NCBI GenBank assembly: GCA_043720395.1
Contig: JAYSSR010000081.1
Span: forward strand, 8,959 to 72,958
Direction: 5' to 3'
Length of the DNA: 64,000 nt
Source of the DNA: JANOYY01 sp043720395
Lineage (GTDB): Bacteria > Actinomycetota > Acidimicrobiia > Acidimicrobiales > JANYDT01
Part shown: in pieces, positions 49,758-58,869 of the stretch
How the letters are laid out: every line of letters begins with the position of its first letter
Numbering within the stretch: position 1 is the stretch's first letter
The notes under the pieces: generated by a model
Told to the model about the DNA's origin: nothing
Databases searched by the model: none
The model's input: only the letters and a program-made list of their open reading frames with translations
Position numbers and translations under genes: made by a program

Positions 49758-51862
49758 CGCTGACCGACGCCCAGCTGATCCGCATCGGTCGAACGATCGC
49801 GGCAGGTGCAATGCTCCTGGCCGTCGGCGGGCTCATTTTCGCCATCGTGATCGGCCGGTGGCAGAGTGCCGTGAACGCCATTACTCCGGTGAATGCGACC
49901 GTGGGCATTGGCTTCGGCGCACTTGCGTGGGCGGTCCTGCCGAAGCAGCCCCGGAACCGATCGGTGTGGGCATATACCGTGGCGGCCTTCTTCGGAGGTC
50001 TGTACTCGACCGCCCTCGTGCCGCTCGTCCTCGCCATCCCGGCCCGTGTCGAAGCCACCGCCGGGGACCTGATTCCCGCTGAGCTTGCGTGGCAAGCGGC
50101 GATCGCCGCCGGTGTCCTGTCTACCGCTTGGATTCCTTCGTTCCTGCTTCCCCTGACGATCGGCCTGCTGCTGTTTCCCAATGGGCAGGTTCCCTCCCCT
50201 CGCTGGCGTTGGGCACTCCGGTTTCAGGCGACAACCCTGGGCCTCGGGTTCCTGTTCGCCAGCGCGGCCAACAGCCCCTGGAGCACCGGTCCCGTTCCAC
50301 AACCTGGCGGGACATTGGGCGATCTTGCGGAGGTCTTCATCACGCTGGCATTGCTCAGTTCGTTCCTCGGAATTGCCTCGCTGATCGTTCGCTATCGAGA
50401 CGGTGATGCCGTCATCCGTCACCAGATCCGTTGGATTGCATCGGGTGGAGCGTTCGTCGTCGTCAGCGAACTGGCGAAGCGGCTGATCTGGGGCGGCGAT
50501 ACGAAAGCGTTGGACCCAGCCATCGAGATCCTGATCACCCTCATCCCCCTCATGCTGTTGATCGCCTCGTTTTGGGTCGCGGTGGCCAAGTACCGGTTGT
50601 ACGAGATCGACGTGATCATCTCGAAGTCGGTCACCTATCTCGGGATGGGTGCGGTGATCACCGCGTTGTACGTACTTGTCGTGCTCGGACCGCTGCTGAT
50701 CGTCGGCGAATCCGGCGACGGAGGTCCCGGCTTGTTGCTACCGATCCTGGCGACCGGGACCGTGGCCATCGTCTTCGAACCGGTTCGAGTTCGAATGCAA
50801 CGCATTGCCAACCGGTTGGTCTACGGCCAACGCGCCACCCCGCACGAGGTGCTCTCACAAATCGCGGCACGACTCGCCGACACCAAGCCCGGAGGAGGCA
50901 CCAACGACTTGGCCCGATTGCTGGCCGGAGGAACCGGCGCCGACGAAGCCGTCGTGTGGTTGCGATCCGCGGACACCTTCACTCCTGACGGTGTCTGGCT
51001 ACGCGACGGCACCGAATCGAGCCAGACGGTGCCGGTGGACGCTTTGCCGAACAACGACACAACGCTGTCGCATCTGGTCGTGCACCGTGACGAGGTGTTC
51101 GGCGCGGTGACGATCGTGAAGCCGAGGACGGACCCGGTGGCACCTGGCGACCGCGAGCTCCTCACCGATGTGGCCGCAGGATCAGGACTGTTGCTCCGCA
51201 ACATTCGACTCAATCGGGAACTGCTCGAGCGCGCCAGAGAGGTGCGGGAATCTCGCCGGCGGTTGATCGCCGCCCAGGACGCCGAACGACACCGGTTGGA
51301 GCGAGATCTGCACGACGGCGCTCAGCAACGGGTTGTGGCACTGAAAGTCAAGCTCGGCATCGCTCGGACGATCGCCCAACGCGAGGGGGCCGACGCGATC
51401 GCCGAACGGCTCACGGGCCTTTCCACGACGGCGCAGAGGGCGGTCGACGACCTGCGGGCCGTCGCACACGGGATCTACCCACCGTTGCTCGAGTCGGAAG
51501 GGTTGGAGGCGGCACTGCGTGCTGCGGAGCGGAAATCGACCATCGCGACGGAGCTCAACGTCCATGGTCTCAATCGCTACGGGCGCTCGATCGAAGAGAC
51601 CGTCTACTTCTGCGTGACCGAAATCCTCGAGCGGGCACACATGAGCGGCGCAATCAGCGCACGCGTCGGGGTCGCAAGCCGCAACGGCGAGCTCGTTGCC
51701 GAAATCTTGCTGGGCAACCTCGAAACCGAGCTCGACCTTGCGCCGATCATCGACCGCCTGGATGCTGCGGGCGGCGTGCTCACCGTCACAGACTCCCCAA
51801 GCGAACGACGGTCGATCATCGTCTCACTACCACTCGCGACCGTCGACAGAGCCCTCGCATGA
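49754..51862 (+). CDS. Membrane histidine kinase (HisKA_3) with phospho-His but no working ATPase motifs
   Basis: 702 residues from a GTG at 49754. About eight membrane helices, a GAF-like region, then a HisKA_3 dimer domain with the standard RLERDLHDGAQQRVVALKV, so the phospho-accepting His is present. The ATPase domain that follows aligns with the next gene product but has LERAHMSG where the N box should be, LLGNLE for the DxGxG box and no GxGxG box. It should not bind ATP on its own. It overlaps the second kinase gene by four bases, which suggests that they act as a pair. Confidence 0.88.
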   Translation: MTLTDAQLIRIGRTIAAGAMLLAVGGLIFAIVIGRWQSAVNAITPVNATVGIGFGALAWAVLPKQPRNRSVWAYTVAAFFGGLYSTALVPLVLAIPARVEATAGDLIPAELAWQAAIAAGVLSTAWIPSFLLPLTIGLLLFPNGQVPSPRWRWALRFQATTLGLGFLFASAANSPWSTGPVPQPGGTLGDLAEVFITLALLSSFLGIASLIVRYRDGDAVIRHQIRWIASGGAFVVVSELAKRLIWGGDTKALDPAIEILITLIPLMLLIASFWVAVAKYRLYEIDVIISKSVTYLGMGAVITALYVLVVLGPLLIVGESGDGGPGLLLPILATGTVAIVFEPVRVRMQRIANRLVYGQRATPHEVLSQIAARLADTKPGGGTNDLARLLAGGTGADEAVVWLRSADTFTPDGVWLRDGTESSQTVPVDALPNNDTTLSHLVVHRDEVFGAVTIVKPRTDPVAPGDRELLTDVAAGSGLLLRNIRLNRELLERAREVRESRRRLIAAQDAERHRLERDLHDGAQQRVVALKVKLGIARTIAQREGADAIAERLTGLSTTAQRAVDDLRAVAHGIYPPLLESEGLEAALRAAERKSTIATELNVHGLNRYGRSIEETVYFCVTEILERAHMSGAISARVGVASRNGELVAEILLGNLETELDLAPIIDRLDAAGGVLTVTDSPSERRSIIVSLPLATVDRALA

Positions 51863-53982
51863 ATTCCGAGCACCGAAGCGAAGCGGAGAGCGCAGGAATC
51901 GACAGGTATCGTTCCGAGGAGCCCGCGACGAGGAACACCTCGACGGTTCGGCGTCTGTCCACCGTTGGCGTCGGCATCTTCGTCGTATCGACCATCGTCA
52001 CGCTCGCACAACACCGCTCGTACGAAATCCCGATACTCCTTGGTTTCGGCACGTACGTCGTTGTCGGTGGTCTCATCGTCACCCGCCGACCGGGCAACAT
52101 CATCGGACTCGCACTGGTGGGTTTCGCTGCGATTGGAGCCTTCGGTGTGGCGGCGATCATCACGGCCGAGTCACTCGACGGCGCAGGTCGTGTCGGCGCG
52201 GCGGCCTGGTTGACACTCTTCGCTGCCGTCGGGTCACCCGTACAGATCGCGCTCCTGGCCGCGACCTGGCTGGTGTTCCCCGATGGCATGCCGACGACAT
52301 CCAGCGACCGAACACTGCTCCGGGGTACCGGCGTGTACGCGGCGATCATCACGGTGACGTTGGTCTTCGCGGCACCGCAGGCCCTCCCGGAGACCAAGCG
52401 CTACGCCCATCCGTTCCTCGACGAGGACGTTGCGTCGGCCGCGTACGACGCCGCCACGCTGGCCTTCTTTGTTTTGTTCTTCTTCGGCATCTTCGTGGCC
52501 ATTCGACTGATCCGCAGGATGCGACACGGAGATCCGGTCGAACGCCGACAGGTCCTCTGGATCGCGGCGGCGGTCATCCTCAACATCACCATCCTCATCG
52601 CCAACGCGTCCATCCAGCCGCTCGGAACCGACGATCGCGCCTTCTGGCTGATCGACTCGGTGGCCCTTGCCCTGATACCGCTCGGCATCGCGGTCGCCAT
52701 CTTCCGCCACCGGCTCTACGACATCGACACGATCATCAGCCGTTCGGTGACCTTCGGAGCGCTTGCGGCATTTATTGGCGGTGTGTACATATCCATCGTC
52801 GTCGGTGTGGGTGAGTTCTTGGGCGGCGACGCCGGATTCGGGTTGTCGATCGTCGCCTCGGTTCTCGTGGCGATGGCGTTTCAGCCAGTACGCCGACGAG
52901 TCGAGCGGTGGGCGAACCGGCTCGTCTACGGTGAGCGTGCCACGCCGTATGAGGTCTTGGTCCGCTTCTCGCGACGATCCGCCGAACTCTCCGACGAAGA
53001 GTTGCTCGAACGAGTGCCAAAGCTGATCGCCGAAGGGACCGGCGCGACGTCTGCGATGTTGTGGACTCGCTCGGACGGCGGATTTCATGTGGCGAGCTCT
53101 TGGCCGGCACAGGCGACGGTTCGCCGCCTCGACACCGACAGACAGTTCACGGATCAGGAAGCGAATCACTCGCTTCCGGTGTTCCACGATGGCGAGTTGC
53201 TCGGCGGGCTCTCCCTCTCAAAGGCTGGGGGCGAGACCGTAACGCCCGCCGAGAAAGCCCTGTTGGTCGATCTGGCTTCCGGTTTGGGGTTGGCACTGCG
53301 CAACGCAGAGCTCACATCGGCACTTCGCCAACAGGTGGCCGTGTTGGAGTCGTCGAGAGAGCGGGTTCTGGCCGCATCGGACGCCGCACGACGCGCTCTC
53401 GAACACGACCTCGACAGTGGTCCACAGCAGCAGCTGGTCGCTCTGAAAGTGATGCTCGGGCCGATTCGGAAGTTGGCCGAGCGAGCCGGTGCCGCGAAAA
53501 CCGCCGGGCTGCTGACCGCACTGGAGGGCGACACAGGAGAGGCGATCAAGGCCGTACGCGACTTCGCCGGCGGTATCTACCCCCCGCTCCTCGAAGCCGA
53601 AGGGCTTGCGGCAGCCATCCTCCAGCAGACCCGCACCGCCGCATTTGCCGTACGGATTGAGGAGACGCGGCCGCGGCGATATCCCCGTGACATCGAGGCC
53701 GCCGTCTACTTCTCGGTACTCGAAGCGCTGCAGAACACTGCGAAGTATGCAAACGCCACGCAGGTCACCGTGACCCTCGACGCGAGCGCCGGCCTGGTCA
53801 CGTCCGAGGTGCGAGACGACGGCGCTGGATTCGATTCCGAGTCGTTCGTTGCCGGAGCCGGGCTCGCGGGTATCGCCGATCGGCTCAACACCTTGGGTGG
53901 ACATGTCTCGATCGAGTCGAACCGCGGGAATGGCACGACGGTGTCGGGCGCAATTCCGATCGGCGACCTCGTCAGCGCCTAA
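51859..53982 (+). CDS. Membrane histidine kinase-like protein with ATPase but no phospho-His
   Basis: 707 residues. Membrane helices, a GAF-like region, then ALEHDLDSGPQQQLVALKV, aligning to RLERDLHDGAQQRVVALKV of the previous protein, so the phospho-accepting His is Asp here. The ATPase is whole: N box SVLEALQNTAKYANA, G1 RDDGAGFD, G2 GAGLAGIADRLNTLGG. So it can bind ATP but has no standard site to phosphorylate in itself. It is likely to phosphorylate its partner in a mixed dimer. It ends one base before the convergent receiver gene. Confidence 0.88.
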   Translation: MNSEHRSEAESAGIDRYRSEEPATRNTSTVRRLSTVGVGIFVVSTIVTLAQHRSYEIPILLGFGTYVVVGGLIVTRRPGNIIGLALVGFAAIGAFGVAAIITAESLDGAGRVGAAAWLTLFAAVGSPVQIALLAATWLVFPDGMPTTSSDRTLLRGTGVYAAIITVTLVFAAPQALPETKRYAHPFLDEDVASAAYDAATLAFFVLFFFGIFVAIRLIRRMRHGDPVERRQVLWIAAAVILNITILIANASIQPLGTDDRAFWLIDSVALALIPLGIAVAIFRHRLYDIDTIISRSVTFGALAAFIGGVYISIVVGVGEFLGGDAGFGLSIVASVLVAMAFQPVRRRVERWANRLVYGERATPYEVLVRFSRRSAELSDEELLERVPKLIAEGTGATSAMLWTRSDGGFHVASSWPAQATVRRLDTDRQFTDQEANHSLPVFHDGELLGGLSLSKAGGETVTPAEKALLVDLASGLGLALRNAELTSALRQQVAVLESSRERVLAASDAARRALEHDLDSGPQQQLVALKVMLGPIRKLAERAGAAKTAGLLTALEGDTGEAIKAVRDFAGGIYPPLLEAEGLAAAILQQTRTAAFAVRIEETRPRRYPRDIEAAVYFSVLEALQNTAKYANATQVTVTLDASAGLVTSEVRDDGAGFDSESFVAGAGLAGIADRLNTLGGHVSIESNRGNGTTVSGAIPIGDLVSA

Positions 53983-53983
53983 C

Positions 53984-54367
53984 CTAACGCGGAACGTCCC
54001 CTGCGACACTGGCCCATGCAGCCTCGAGTTCGTCCATGCTGAAGGCGGACTTCGCCAGAAAGGCAAACGCTCCCGCGGCGAGTGCCAGGGCCTCGAACCC
54101 GCCCGATTCATGCGTCGACATGATCAGTACGTGGGGCGGATCGTCGAGCGCCATGATCCTGCGGGTGGCTTCGAATCCGTCGATACCCGGCATCTGCACA
54201 TCCATGAGGACGAGGTCCGGCCGCAGCTCGCTCGCCATCCCGAGGGCCTGTTCGCCATTCTCGGCCTCGCCCACAACCTCGAAACCATCGGTCAGCTCGA
54301 CCACCATGCGCGACGCCTCACGAAAGGGCAGTTGGTCGTCGACGATCAGAACCCGTACGTCACTCAT
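53984..54367 (-). CDS. Stand-alone receiver domain (CheY-like) response regulator
   Basis: 127 residues, a single receiver: VRVLIVDDQLPFREA with the acidic pair, VLMDVQMPGIDGFEA with the phospho-Asp, LIMSTHES for the switch Ser/Thr, and FLAKSAF for the Lys. No output domain. It is convergent with the kinase pair and could be their phosphate sink or relay. The next minus-strand gene upstream is a LuxR-type regulator, 83 bp away. Confidence 0.93.
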   Translation of the reverse strand: MSDVRVLIVDDQLPFREASRMVVELTDGFEVVGEAENGEQALGMASELRPDLVLMDVQMPGIDGFEATRRIMALDDPPHVLIMSTHESGGFEALALAAGAFAFLAKSAFSMDELEAAWASVAGDVPR

Positions 54368-54449
54368 AGCTTGATCATGACAGCGCTCCGGGCCCGAGCC
54401 AACGGTGTTGACCCGTCTCCGACGGTGGTGTTGTCACGAATCGGTGCTG

Positions 54450-55123
54450 TCACGAATCGTCTGACCCCTCGGTCAGGTAGACCAACACTGCGCGTACTCG
54501 TCGATGTGTGTCGGTGTTTTGGGCCAGGTCGAACTTGACGAAGATCGAGTTGATGTGCTTCTCCACGGACCGAGCCGAGATGAACAGGGCCTCGCCGATG
54601 GCCCCGTTGCTCGCCCCCGTGGCCATCTTCTGCAGAACATCGAGCTCGCGTTCGGTGAGCCTCTCGATCACCGACGCCTTCCTACGGGAGTGGTCGCGCA
54701 TCAGCGCGTCGACCACCTTCGGATCGACCACCGTGCCGCCCTCAGAGACTCGCCTCACTGCTGCTGCGAGCTCGTCGCCATCGCCGATTCGTTCCTTCAG
54801 GAGATAGGCCCGTCCTTCAGACCCATCCTCGAACAGCCTCAGTGCATACGCGGGTTCGATGTATTGGCTCAAGACGACGACACCGATAGCCGGATGTTGC
54901 GTCCGAAAAAGACTTGCGGCGCGAATTCCCTCGTCGGTTTGACTCGGTGGCATACGAATGTCGGTGATCACCACGTCTGGTCGGTGTTCGTCCACCGCCG
55001 CAACCAGCTCAGCGTAGGAGCCGCTCGCGGCAACCAGGTCCAGCTGGTCATCCAGACCGATGACGGTCGCAATTCCCTCGCGCATGAGAAGCTGTCCTCT
55101 GCAATCACCACCCGGAGCACCAT
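54450..55123 (-). pseudogene. NarL/FixJ-type response regulator with a one-base frameshift near its start
   Basis: From the ATG at 55123 the frame reads MVLRVVIAEDSF, a normal receiver start with the acidic pair, then shifts. From an internal ATG at 55085 the other frame carries MREGIATVIGLDDQLDLVAA and all the rest: VITDIRMPP phospho-Asp, YLLKERIGDG, and a LuxR HTH (LTERELDVLQKMATGASNGA, SVEKHINSIFVKF). One missing base around 55092-55097 explains it. Starting only at 55085 would lose the metal-binding Asp/Glu. A sequencing error or a real mutation are both possible. Confidence 0.75.
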
Positions 55124-55297
55124 CGCCGAACCCTATCTACAAATGGTGCGGAGGCCGAGTACTCGGTGGTGGGTGCCCGCCGTGGAGATGGCCCTCCAAC
55201 GCCGGATCGATGGAACCCTGTATCGACGTGCACGATCGTGATCTCGACCCGCACAGAACCGGTGACGCGAGCTGCTCGCTTCACAACGACCGGCTGC

Positions 55298-56833
55298 TCA
55301 GGCGGCCTCTACGTCAGGTGCCTCATGATGGGCGTTCAGGTCGGGGTCGGGTGGTGGACGTCGGGGAAGTGCCCGGACCCGTTCCTTGGCCCTCGACACA
55401 TTGCGGTGGTCCTCGGCGGACATTCCGGCAGCAGCACGCTGCACGTCGGCCAATGCGTCGATGATCGCTGCGTTCTCATGGGCACGTTCGACCGGATCGA
55501 TGGTGCGAACCGGCCGGTCCGGGTTGAACAATCTCCCGGGGTCCGGCGGTGGCAACGACGTGTACGTGATCCCATCGTCACCGGTCACATCCAACCGACC
55601 ATCAGGATGCAATACGAGTTTCTCGCCGAACTGATGGACACGATGATGGTGACGATTACAGAGCAACACGCAATTTGATATTGAGTGAACTCCGCCGTTC
55701 TCCCAGTACTTTATGTGATGGATAGCGGACCACGCAGCGGGACGATCACATCCCTTGTACCGGCAATGCCGATCCCTCGCTATGATCGCTCTACGTAGTG
55801 CGTGGGGCACCGTTCGTGACGCATGACCAACATCGAGAATCACTGACTCCGACTTGAGAACACGAGTCATGATGCAGTCACAAAGGTACCTGTCAATCGT
55901 GGGGCCGTTCAACCACATCCCCGACGACGTCATCCCACCACCACGACGACGCTTCCGACCCGACGGTGCCGTGTACCTGCCCGACGCCTTCCACCGCGGC
56001 TCGTGCGCATCGCCACCGTGGTCGTCATCGTCGTCGTCATCATCCCCATCCCCATGGTCGTGGCCCTCGACAAGATCGTCGACATCAACGATGACCTGAA
56101 CATGCGGACGTTGCCCGTGCACCATCGTCTTGCCCTGATTGTCCAACCAGAACCGTGCGATCGACGCCAGCGCGTCCGCCCGACGCTGACCCATCGATCG
56201 TGTCTCCTCCTTCCCATCCCAGTCCGCCTGCGCCACCGCTTCAATTGCTTCCGATACGACCGCGCCCTGCTCCGGTGTCAACGTGCCCTTCAACATCCAC
56301 TCCGAATCACCAACCGGCAGAACGAACAGATCGCGGCGTTCCTCAACATCGGAACCTTCCTTGTCGGCGGTTGCGGCATCGGCGGCGCGGTACCACTGGC
56401 CCATCAACGTCGACAACTGATCGACCGGCAACTTGTCGCCCGCCGCAAGGAGACCGGCCTCGTGGTCATCGAAGAGCAACGCCGTTCGCTTCGTACGGAC
56501 CCGCGAAAACTCTTTCGCTTGTGATAGTGACAGCGTGCCATCCGCGAGTCGCGGCCCGATCAGTGAGGTGGATGCGAGCCGTTGCGCCGTTGTGATCCAT
56601 CCGCGTGCATCACCACGCGAACGGCGACACCTATCCGCAAAGAATTCGGTTGGTGATAGGCCGGTTTCTGCTTGCACGCCACCTTTGCGGACCGCCTCGA
56701 CGAGACCCGTGAACCAACGTGCTTCAAGTCGATCGATCAAGCCACGAACCTCGACCAGTTCTTCCAAACCGATGACGCGTGTATCCGAATCACCGCCAAA
56801 CATCGCTCGGAGTGCGTCCACAACCACGAACAC
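55298..56833 (-). CDS. DUF222/HNH endonuclease-domain protein (13E12-repeat type)
   Basis: 511 residues from the ATG at 56833 (an ATG ten codons on is possible). The N-terminal half is DUF222 (WITTAQRLASTSLIGPRLAD, LTPEQGAVVSEAIEAVAQ). A stretch of Asp and His (near residue 268) precedes a C-terminal HNH motif: ARDRHCRYKGCDRPAAWSAI, HHIKYWENGG, NCVLLCNRHHHRVHQ, with two Cys pairs and the HH catalytic start. In mycobacteria members of this family are SOS-induced, and a LexA box lies 26 bp upstream here. Role unknown, likely in DNA damage or mobile DNA. Confidence 0.9.
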   Translation of the reverse strand: MFVVVDALRAMFGGDSDTRVIGLEELVEVRGLIDRLEARWFTGLVEAVRKGGVQAETGLSPTEFFADRCRRSRGDARGWITTAQRLASTSLIGPRLADGTLSLSQAKEFSRVRTKRTALLFDDHEAGLLAAGDKLPVDQLSTLMGQWYRAADAATADKEGSDVEERRDLFVLPVGDSEWMLKGTLTPEQGAVVSEAIEAVAQADWDGKEETRSMGQRRADALASIARFWLDNQGKTMVHGQRPHVQVIVDVDDLVEGHDHGDGDDDDDDDDHGGDAHEPRWKASGRYTAPSGRKRRRGGGMTSSGMWLNGPTIDRYLCDCIMTRVLKSESVILDVGHASRTVPHALRRAIIARDRHCRYKGCDRPAAWSAIHHIKYWENGGVHSISNCVLLCNRHHHRVHQFGEKLVLHPDGRLDVTGDDGITYTSLPPPDPGRLFNPDRPVRTIDPVERAHENAAIIDALADVQRAAAGMSAEDHRNVSRAKERVRALPRRPPPDPDLNAHHEAPDVEAA

Positions 56834-56858
56834 ACCATATCACACAAACAATGTCTTG

Positions 56859-56874
56859 TCGAACATTTGTTCTA
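56859..56874 (-). promoter_or_regulatory. LexA (SOS) box upstream of the DUF222/HNH gene
   Basis: TCGAACATTTGTTCTA matches the actinobacterial LexA consensus TCGAAC-4 bp-GTTCGA at 11 of the 12 defined bases. It lies 26 bp upstream of the ATG at 56833, within the expected promoter. Confidence 0.75.
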
Positions 56875-56945
56875 GTCTACTCTTGGCGACTTAAACAGCC
56901 TTATTTCAGCTGTCCAGACATGACCTAAACTCCATAATCGTGACG

Positions 56946-57185
56946 ATGTCCATTCACGAGATCAGGGACCGTCTCTCCAGCATGCTCGCCCGACTCGCCG
57001 CACCGGGTGAGGTTGAGAACACCAAACACGGACTTGTTGTCGCTTTCCTCGTGCCCCCTCGACCGACGGGCGTCCTTCTCAGATTGGGCGCACGTCCCGG
57101 TGGTCAAACCCCGAACGTCGAAGACCTGCGATGGAGCGACGACGAGTTGCACGAGCTCATCAACGGATCGATCTACCCGGCATAA
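56946..57185 (+). CDS. Phd/YefM-like antitoxin
   Basis: 79 residues from the ATG at 56946 (a GTG two codons earlier is possible). MSIHEIRDRLSSMLARLAAP, then EVENTKHGLVVAFLVPP, follows the Phd fold (reading like RELR..LS..L..V..GE.V..T..G..VA.LVP). The C-terminal part would bind the toxin. The toxin gene that should follow, a PIN-domain VapC, is broken (57180-57362), so this may be an orphan. Confidence 0.65.
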   Translation: MSIHEIRDRLSSMLARLAAPGEVENTKHGLVVAFLVPPRPTGVLLRLGARPGGQTPNVEDLRWSDDELHELINGSIYPA

Positions 57186-57362
57186 GGCTGCTGCTCGATC
57201 CCCTGCACTGATCTGGGCAGTCGCCGCACCAGAAAGACTCGGCGAAGCGGCCCGTATGACCCATTCGATCGGCTACTCGTCGCTCAGGCGCGCCATGACG
57301 GCCTCACCACCGTCACCCGCGATGAACTCGTGACCCAATACGAGATCGATGCGATCTGGTAA
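57180..57362 (+). pseudogene. VapC-like PIN-domain toxin remnant
   Basis: Right at the antitoxin stop the DNA reads RLLLD, then in another frame ALIWAVAAPERLGEAAR, which together form a PIN N-terminus (RLLLDTHALIWAVA-type). About 60 codons are missing, and the C-terminal end DPFDRLLVAQARHDGLTTVT then follows, closing with YEIDAIW and TAA. The first catalytic Asp survives but the core is lost, so the toxin is dead. Confidence 0.75.
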
Positions 57363-57429
57363 CCGGCGGACTCTGTAAACGGCGGGCGATACGCGGCGCA
57401 ACGGTCAGGCCGTACTGAACCTGATCCTC

Positions 57430-57997
57430 TCCACCACTCCCAACAGTGCAACGACGGCCGGGCTCGTCGGTGCCGTGTCGAGCGGCGAGAACCCGCCCGG
57501 TCGGCGTCGCCGATCGCAGCATCGAACGGGACCCTCACAACGTCGTGCCCTGGAAATGCGTCAGAGATTCGTTGGTCGTCATCGGCATCGACCATGCGAT
57601 TGGCCATGATCACGATGCGGCCCTGTTCGCGCTCAACTGCGAGTTGGTATGCGCGCTTGGCAACGTCGATGGACCGCGGCGTCGGTTCCACGACGATCAC
57701 GACCGCATCAACCGCGTGCGGATCAAGCCGCGTGAGGGTTCCGATCCCCGCTTCGAGATCGGCGATGACGATGGCGTCACCGAAGTTTGCGGAGCCGAGC
57801 AACTGCTCGGGCGAAAGGCCACATCAAGGTCAACCGGGTTCGGGGTTCGAGATCCGGCTCACCACCGCCAATCGGGCGCGTGTCGGGCCAGGCCACGCGC
57901 AAGGATCGCAGACGTGGTGGTCTTCCCTGAACCTCCCTTGCCCACAACAGCAACCCGCATTCCGCTACCGCGACCGGGTTTGACACGAACGTCCTCG
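57430..57997 (-). pseudogene. Broken second copy of the TGA-containing CooC-type ATPase gene
   Basis: This DNA is highly similar to 60190-61000 in the same orientation. From the ATG at 57960 it gives MRVAVVGKGGSGKTTTSAIL, then some 70 codons are missing with a frame change. The later part, including the CxC site with both TGA codons (57830-57832 and 57824-57826), FGDAIVIADLEAGIGTLTRL and the C-terminal strand, is kept until a one-base loss shifts the frame after GDADRAG. It is a pseudogene derived from a copy of the gene at 60178. Confidence 0.85.
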
Positions 57998-58023
57998 AAT
58001 TGCATTGACCTCGTGTTTGCGGA

Positions 58024-58869
58024 CTACTCGTTCGTTGGACCGACCGTGCTGGCGAGCGTCCTGGTGAACGAGTTCATGACGGTCGCGATGCGGTTCGCCG
58101 GGGCTGATCCTTCGGCTGCCCTGATTGCCATTGCCGTGCCGATTGATCGTGGAGCGGCAAAGCAGTTGCTGAGGTACTGGATGGCTTCGAGCGTGACGGC
58201 ACGCGATCGCTGGTCTTCCAGGAGAACCTCGCTGATGGTCGTGGCGATTTGCTGGACGGGGTGGGTTGTCATGAGTCGGTAAATGTCGAGCGCGTCTTTG
58301 TCGTTGAGACGGTCCGTTCGACCCCTTGCTGCTCGTTCGCCGACCTTGTGTGCCTTGGCGACGAGTAGTGCGGCGGGTCCGGCGACCTTCGCTTCGAGTC
58401 GACGCTGGTCCGTCGTGTCGAGCGATGCGACGACGAGCGTGTCGTTGTCAACGATGCACGCTTCGACTCCACGGGCCTTGCGGAGCGTGTCTTTCGCGTG
58501 TCCAGGTAGCGGTGCGCTGCGGCGAGTTTTGGCGGGCGAGAGGGCTTCGGGCACGATGAGGTCGACCGGGATGCATTCCCGTCCCTCGATTCTGGGGGCG
58601 AGCCATATTCCGGGTTCTTGCGCGTGCGCGGCGTATCCGGCTTCTTGCAGGAGCGCCTCGATGGGAGGTTCAGTGGCAAGTAGTGCGGGGTCTACGGCGA
58701 GGTCGCTGTCGGTGGTGTACGGGGCGACGGCGAGGTCGGCTTCTCCGCATCGAAGGTAGATCGCTTGTGCCCCGATGACCACCAGTGATGATCGGTGTGG
58801 GGTGAGGATCGATAGCGTGTTGAGAAGGACATATCTGGCGTCGACGTAGACTTGATCTGCGGTTGTCAT
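58024..58869 (-). CDS. AbiEii-like nucleotidyltransferase (type IV toxin-antitoxin, putative toxin)
   Basis: 281 residues from the ATG at 58869. A nucleotidyltransferase fold with LVVIGAQAIYLRCG and the acidic TTDSDLAVDP, then IPVDLIVPEAL as the third acidic strand, and LVAKAHKVGERAARGRTDRL NDKDALDIYR (split here) in the helical part typical of AbiEii/GSP03-like proteins. It overlaps the preceding regulator gene as ATGA. In AbiE systems the nucleotidyltransferase is the toxin and gives phage abortive infection. Confidence 0.78.
   Translation of the reverse strand: MTTADQVYVDARYVLLNTLSILTPHRSSLVVIGAQAIYLRCGEADLAVAPYTTDSDLAVDPALLATEPPIEALLQEAGYAAHAQEPGIWLAPRIEGRECIPVDLIVPEALSPAKTRRSAPLPGHAKDTLRKARGVEACIVDNDTLVVASLDTTDQRRLEAKVAGPAALLVAKAHKVGERAARGRTDRLNDKDALDIYRLMTTHPVQQIATTISEVLLEDQRSRAVTLEAIQYLSNCFAAPRSIGTAMAIRAAEGSAPANRIATVMNSFTRTLASTVGPTNE

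Noticed and set aside
57824..57832. The TGA pair in the broken copy as independent support for selenocysteine
   Set aside because: The two copies are too similar to be independent; shared TGAs could simply predate the duplication. Not counted as extra evidence.
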